64,000 bases of DNA, from NCBI GenBank assembly GCA_963978545.1, contig OZ021722.1:5398001-5462000 (forward strand), in the 5' to 3' direction. This stretch comes from Linyphia triangularis (taxonomy: Eukaryota; Arthropoda; Arachnida; Araneae; Linyphiidae). Position numbers and translations under genes: made by a program. Of the stretch, positions 62,341-64,000 are shown piece by piece. Positions within the stretch are counted from its first letter, which is position 1. Each line of letters starts with the position of its first letter. The notes beneath the pieces are model-generated. The model made no database searches, had not been told where the DNA came from, and was given only the letters and a program-made list of their open reading frames with translations.

Positions 62341-62429
62341 CATACAAAACAATCCCCTCTGCCACTTCATTCGTAACACATATGACGTAGAATGGTTTAT
62401 TTTGATATTTAATATCGTTATATTAATAT

Positions 62430-62670
62430 TAATAATTATTTTTCGAATAACAAATTGCAGTTATTGTTTAGGAGCTATTGTAATTTTTATTAATATCAAC
62501 ATCAGAAATTTGAGTATCATTATCCTTATGCTAAAACATCATATTAATAATAATAAACATTTCCGATAACAAACTACAATTATAGTTTTGGAAACTATTA
62601 CAATTTTTATTAATAACAGCATCAGAAATTTAAGTATCATTATCCTCATGTTAAAGTATCATCTTGATCC
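62430..62670 (+). repeat. Tandem duplication, ~125 bp
   Basis: ATAACAAATTGCAGTTAT..TAATTTTTATTAATATCAAC, ATCAGAAATTTGAGTATCAT, TATCCTTATG at about 62447-62533 recurs from about 62567 to 62653 with a few substitutions. Confidence 0.85.
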
Positions 62671-62939
62671 TAATTATAAATATTTTTTATTATGAATATC
62701 ATAAGTATGATTTTTAAGAGAAAAAACACAAAAATTGAATGATGATATTATTGAAATCGTATCGAGAAGTTTTCTTTGATGGTTTATAAACATTCCATTT
62801 AAATTTTTAAGAAGTGCCCTAAAATAAATTAGCAATATTTAATGTTAGGTCTGTCGAATTAGAATATATTGTTTTCTACATATCCTTGTTCAATAAAATA
62901 ATAATTATTATTCTTATATTAAGTAAGTATATAAGTCCC

Positions 62940-63022
62940 TAACATAATAATAATAATAATAATAACTTCTCAAATGTAATAATAATTGTTTTAAAATAAT
63001 ATGGTTTATTAAAAATTCATAA

Positions 63023-63053
<31 letters not shown>

Positions 63054-63372
63054 AATAATAATAATAACAACAAGAAGAAGATTGATTTTTAGGATGACAT
63101 TTTATATCTATGCTCATTCTCGTTTTAGTTTTTTCTTGTTTGGTGTGTAATTATAATAATAATTATTATTACACTAATTGAATATTATTATAAAACGCTC
63201 GAACCTTATGAAAATAATAACTTCCTAGATGTAACAACAATTATTTTATACTAGTATATTTTATTAAAAATTCATAATTTTGTATAGTAATAACAAGAAG
63301 AAAAAAAAGATTGACTCTTAGAATGACATTATAAATCTATGCCCATTCTGACTTTAGTTTTTTTTTTTTACA
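62940..63372 (+). repeat. Tandem duplication, ~250 bp
   Basis: AATAATAACTTCTCAAATGT..ATTAAAAATTCATAATTTTT..AACAAGAAGAAGATTGA..ATCTATGCTCATTCTCG at 62950-63128 recurs as AATAATAACTTCCTAGATGT.. at 63213-63352. A long T-run and an (AAT)n run expanded only in the first copy. Confidence 0.85.
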
Positions 63373-63399
63373 CCGAAACACATATCCATTATTTTTAAC

Positions 63400-63734
63400 T
63401 AGCCATTACTGGCAGCTAATTTTCCACCGCACAATTCAAACAAACAACCGCACGCAATCAAACACCACTTCACCGGCTCTTTCACCCGACAACAAAAACA
63501 TGCCCGGGGACTTCAATCACTCCACAGTCGCATCCCACCACAATTCAAACACATCAGAAAGAGAGCATTTCCGAAAGAAAAAATAATAATAATAATAATA
63601 ATAACTTACCCCGATAACAACAAAAATAAAAGACAATAATAAAAGTGTGTAGGGGGAGGGGGGAAGCCCACTCCCTCACATAATCATTATCATCCCCCCC
63701 CTCCCCCCTCCCCAGATGTATATAAGAAAGAATA
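63400..63734. other. GC-richer flank of the candidate promoter
   Basis: CGCACAATTC, CCGCACGCAATC and CCCGGGGACTTC motifs, an (AAT) run at 63585-63603 and G/C runs at 63650-63715. On the minus strand this is the start of the putative first intron. Confidence 0.4.
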
Positions 63735-63740
63735 GCTCAC

Positions 63741-63794
63741 CTTGTGACGCAATGCCATCTGCGAAGAGGAGATGAGAAACGGGAAGAGTCGCAT
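63741..63794 (-). CDS. Candidate first coding exon, minus strand
   Basis: On the minus strand an exon-like segment ends CACAAG and is followed by GTGAGC, a good 5' splice site (exon end at 63741). ATGs at 63794 and 63758 are in one frame, reading MRLFPFLISSSQMALRHK up to the splice site in phase 0. Neither ATG context is strong (TTGATGC and CAGATGG). The segment is GC-rich, CpG-rich and of normal complexity, and it sits just downstream of promoter-like motifs. The hydrophobic start could be a signal peptide, but 18 residues identify no family. It may equally be an untranslated first exon. If real, the gene runs leftward into this window. Confidence 0.4.
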
Positions 63795-63829
63795 CAACTT
63801 CTTGGAGAGTCGCGCGGGAGAGTGAGATG

Positions 63830-64000
63830 GTTGTGGCGCGGCTTCTACGTCACCTGTCAATGTGCGCATGCGTGAAGGAAGAAGGTTAAAAATGGAAGGG
63901 GGGGGGGGGAGAAAAAAAAAGGTTTTGTCTTTTCCCCTGCTGGACTCGGGTGTGATGCAGGGAAAGTCACGTTATTGTTGGGATGTGATAATGGCGGAAG
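63830..64000. promoter_or_regulatory. Candidate CpG-rich promoter at window edge
   Basis: GTGCGCATGCGTG (NRF1-like, about 63861) and TTCTACGTCACCTGTCAATG (ACGTCAC, CRE-like, with CACCTG E-box, about 63844) lie upstream of the minus-strand exon candidate. ATAATGGCGGAAG at the very edge resembles YY1 and ETS promoter motifs. A purine run (about 63897-63920) separates them. The combination is typical of TATA-less housekeeping-type promoters. It could also serve a plus-strand gene beyond the edge, where ATGGCGGAAG would read Met-Ala-Glu. Confidence 0.45.

Overview
The window looks like about 64 kb of AT-rich, repeat-dense, non-coding DNA from an animal, most likely an arthropod and possibly a spider. 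The signs are: no long open reading frame; very long mono-, di- and tetranucleotide runs; several tRNA-derived SINE families, two copies with target-site duplications; a Tc1-like transposase relic; a jockey-type LINE C-terminal relic; TTAA-flanked and hAT-type MITEs; and arthropod-style core-promoter motifs. There is no sign of operons, Shine-Dalgarno sites, rRNA, genuine tRNA genes or CRISPR. The organism assignment is inference.

Layout. 0-6.9 kb: a SINE (family A), a fragment of a dispersed repeat (family X), an 82-bp minisatellite and a GC-richer unique block with a CRE palindrome. 6.9-11.2 kb: a second family A SINE and two directly repeated LTR-like sequences with TATA and AATAAA on the minus strand. 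11-20.5 kb: AT-rich DNA, a TTAA-type MITE, a ~300-bp satellite with nearly identical central units, and a compound tetranucleotide array. 20.8-26.2 kb: family X, a 60-unit TTTA array inside an older repeat, a family B SINE with a 12-bp duplication, and two tentative minus-strand exons. 28-32 kb: an NRF1-type palindrome with a short ORF, a second MITE, family Y carrying a nested SINE B with a 13-bp duplication, and the best host-exon candidate (31547-31764, minus). 33.5-37.3 kb: a TATA+Inr promoter with heat-shock-like elements, a three-motif tetranucleotide array, SINE C, a third MITE and a ~150-bp AT run. 38-45 kb: SINE A fragments, the LINE relic, a dimeric higher-order satellite and an intact hAT MITE with a second fragment. 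45-58 kb: families X and Y, a TATAA-rich satellite block, a 204-bp TTAA MITE, the Tc1 relic and another family X copy. 58-64 kb: a ~120-bp satellite, a 96-nt foldback, local duplications, and at the right edge a GC/CpG-richer block that looks like a promoter with a minus-strand first exon.

The likeliest overall reading is that most of the window is intronic or intergenic. If the right-edge first exon is real, its gene runs leftward and much of the window could be a large first intron. The minus-strand exon candidates at 31.7, 25.4 and 24.75 kb fit that direction, but I cannot show that they belong together. I found no convincing new multi-gene system. The most informative signals are repeat architecture, a few candidate exons and a few promoter-like sites.
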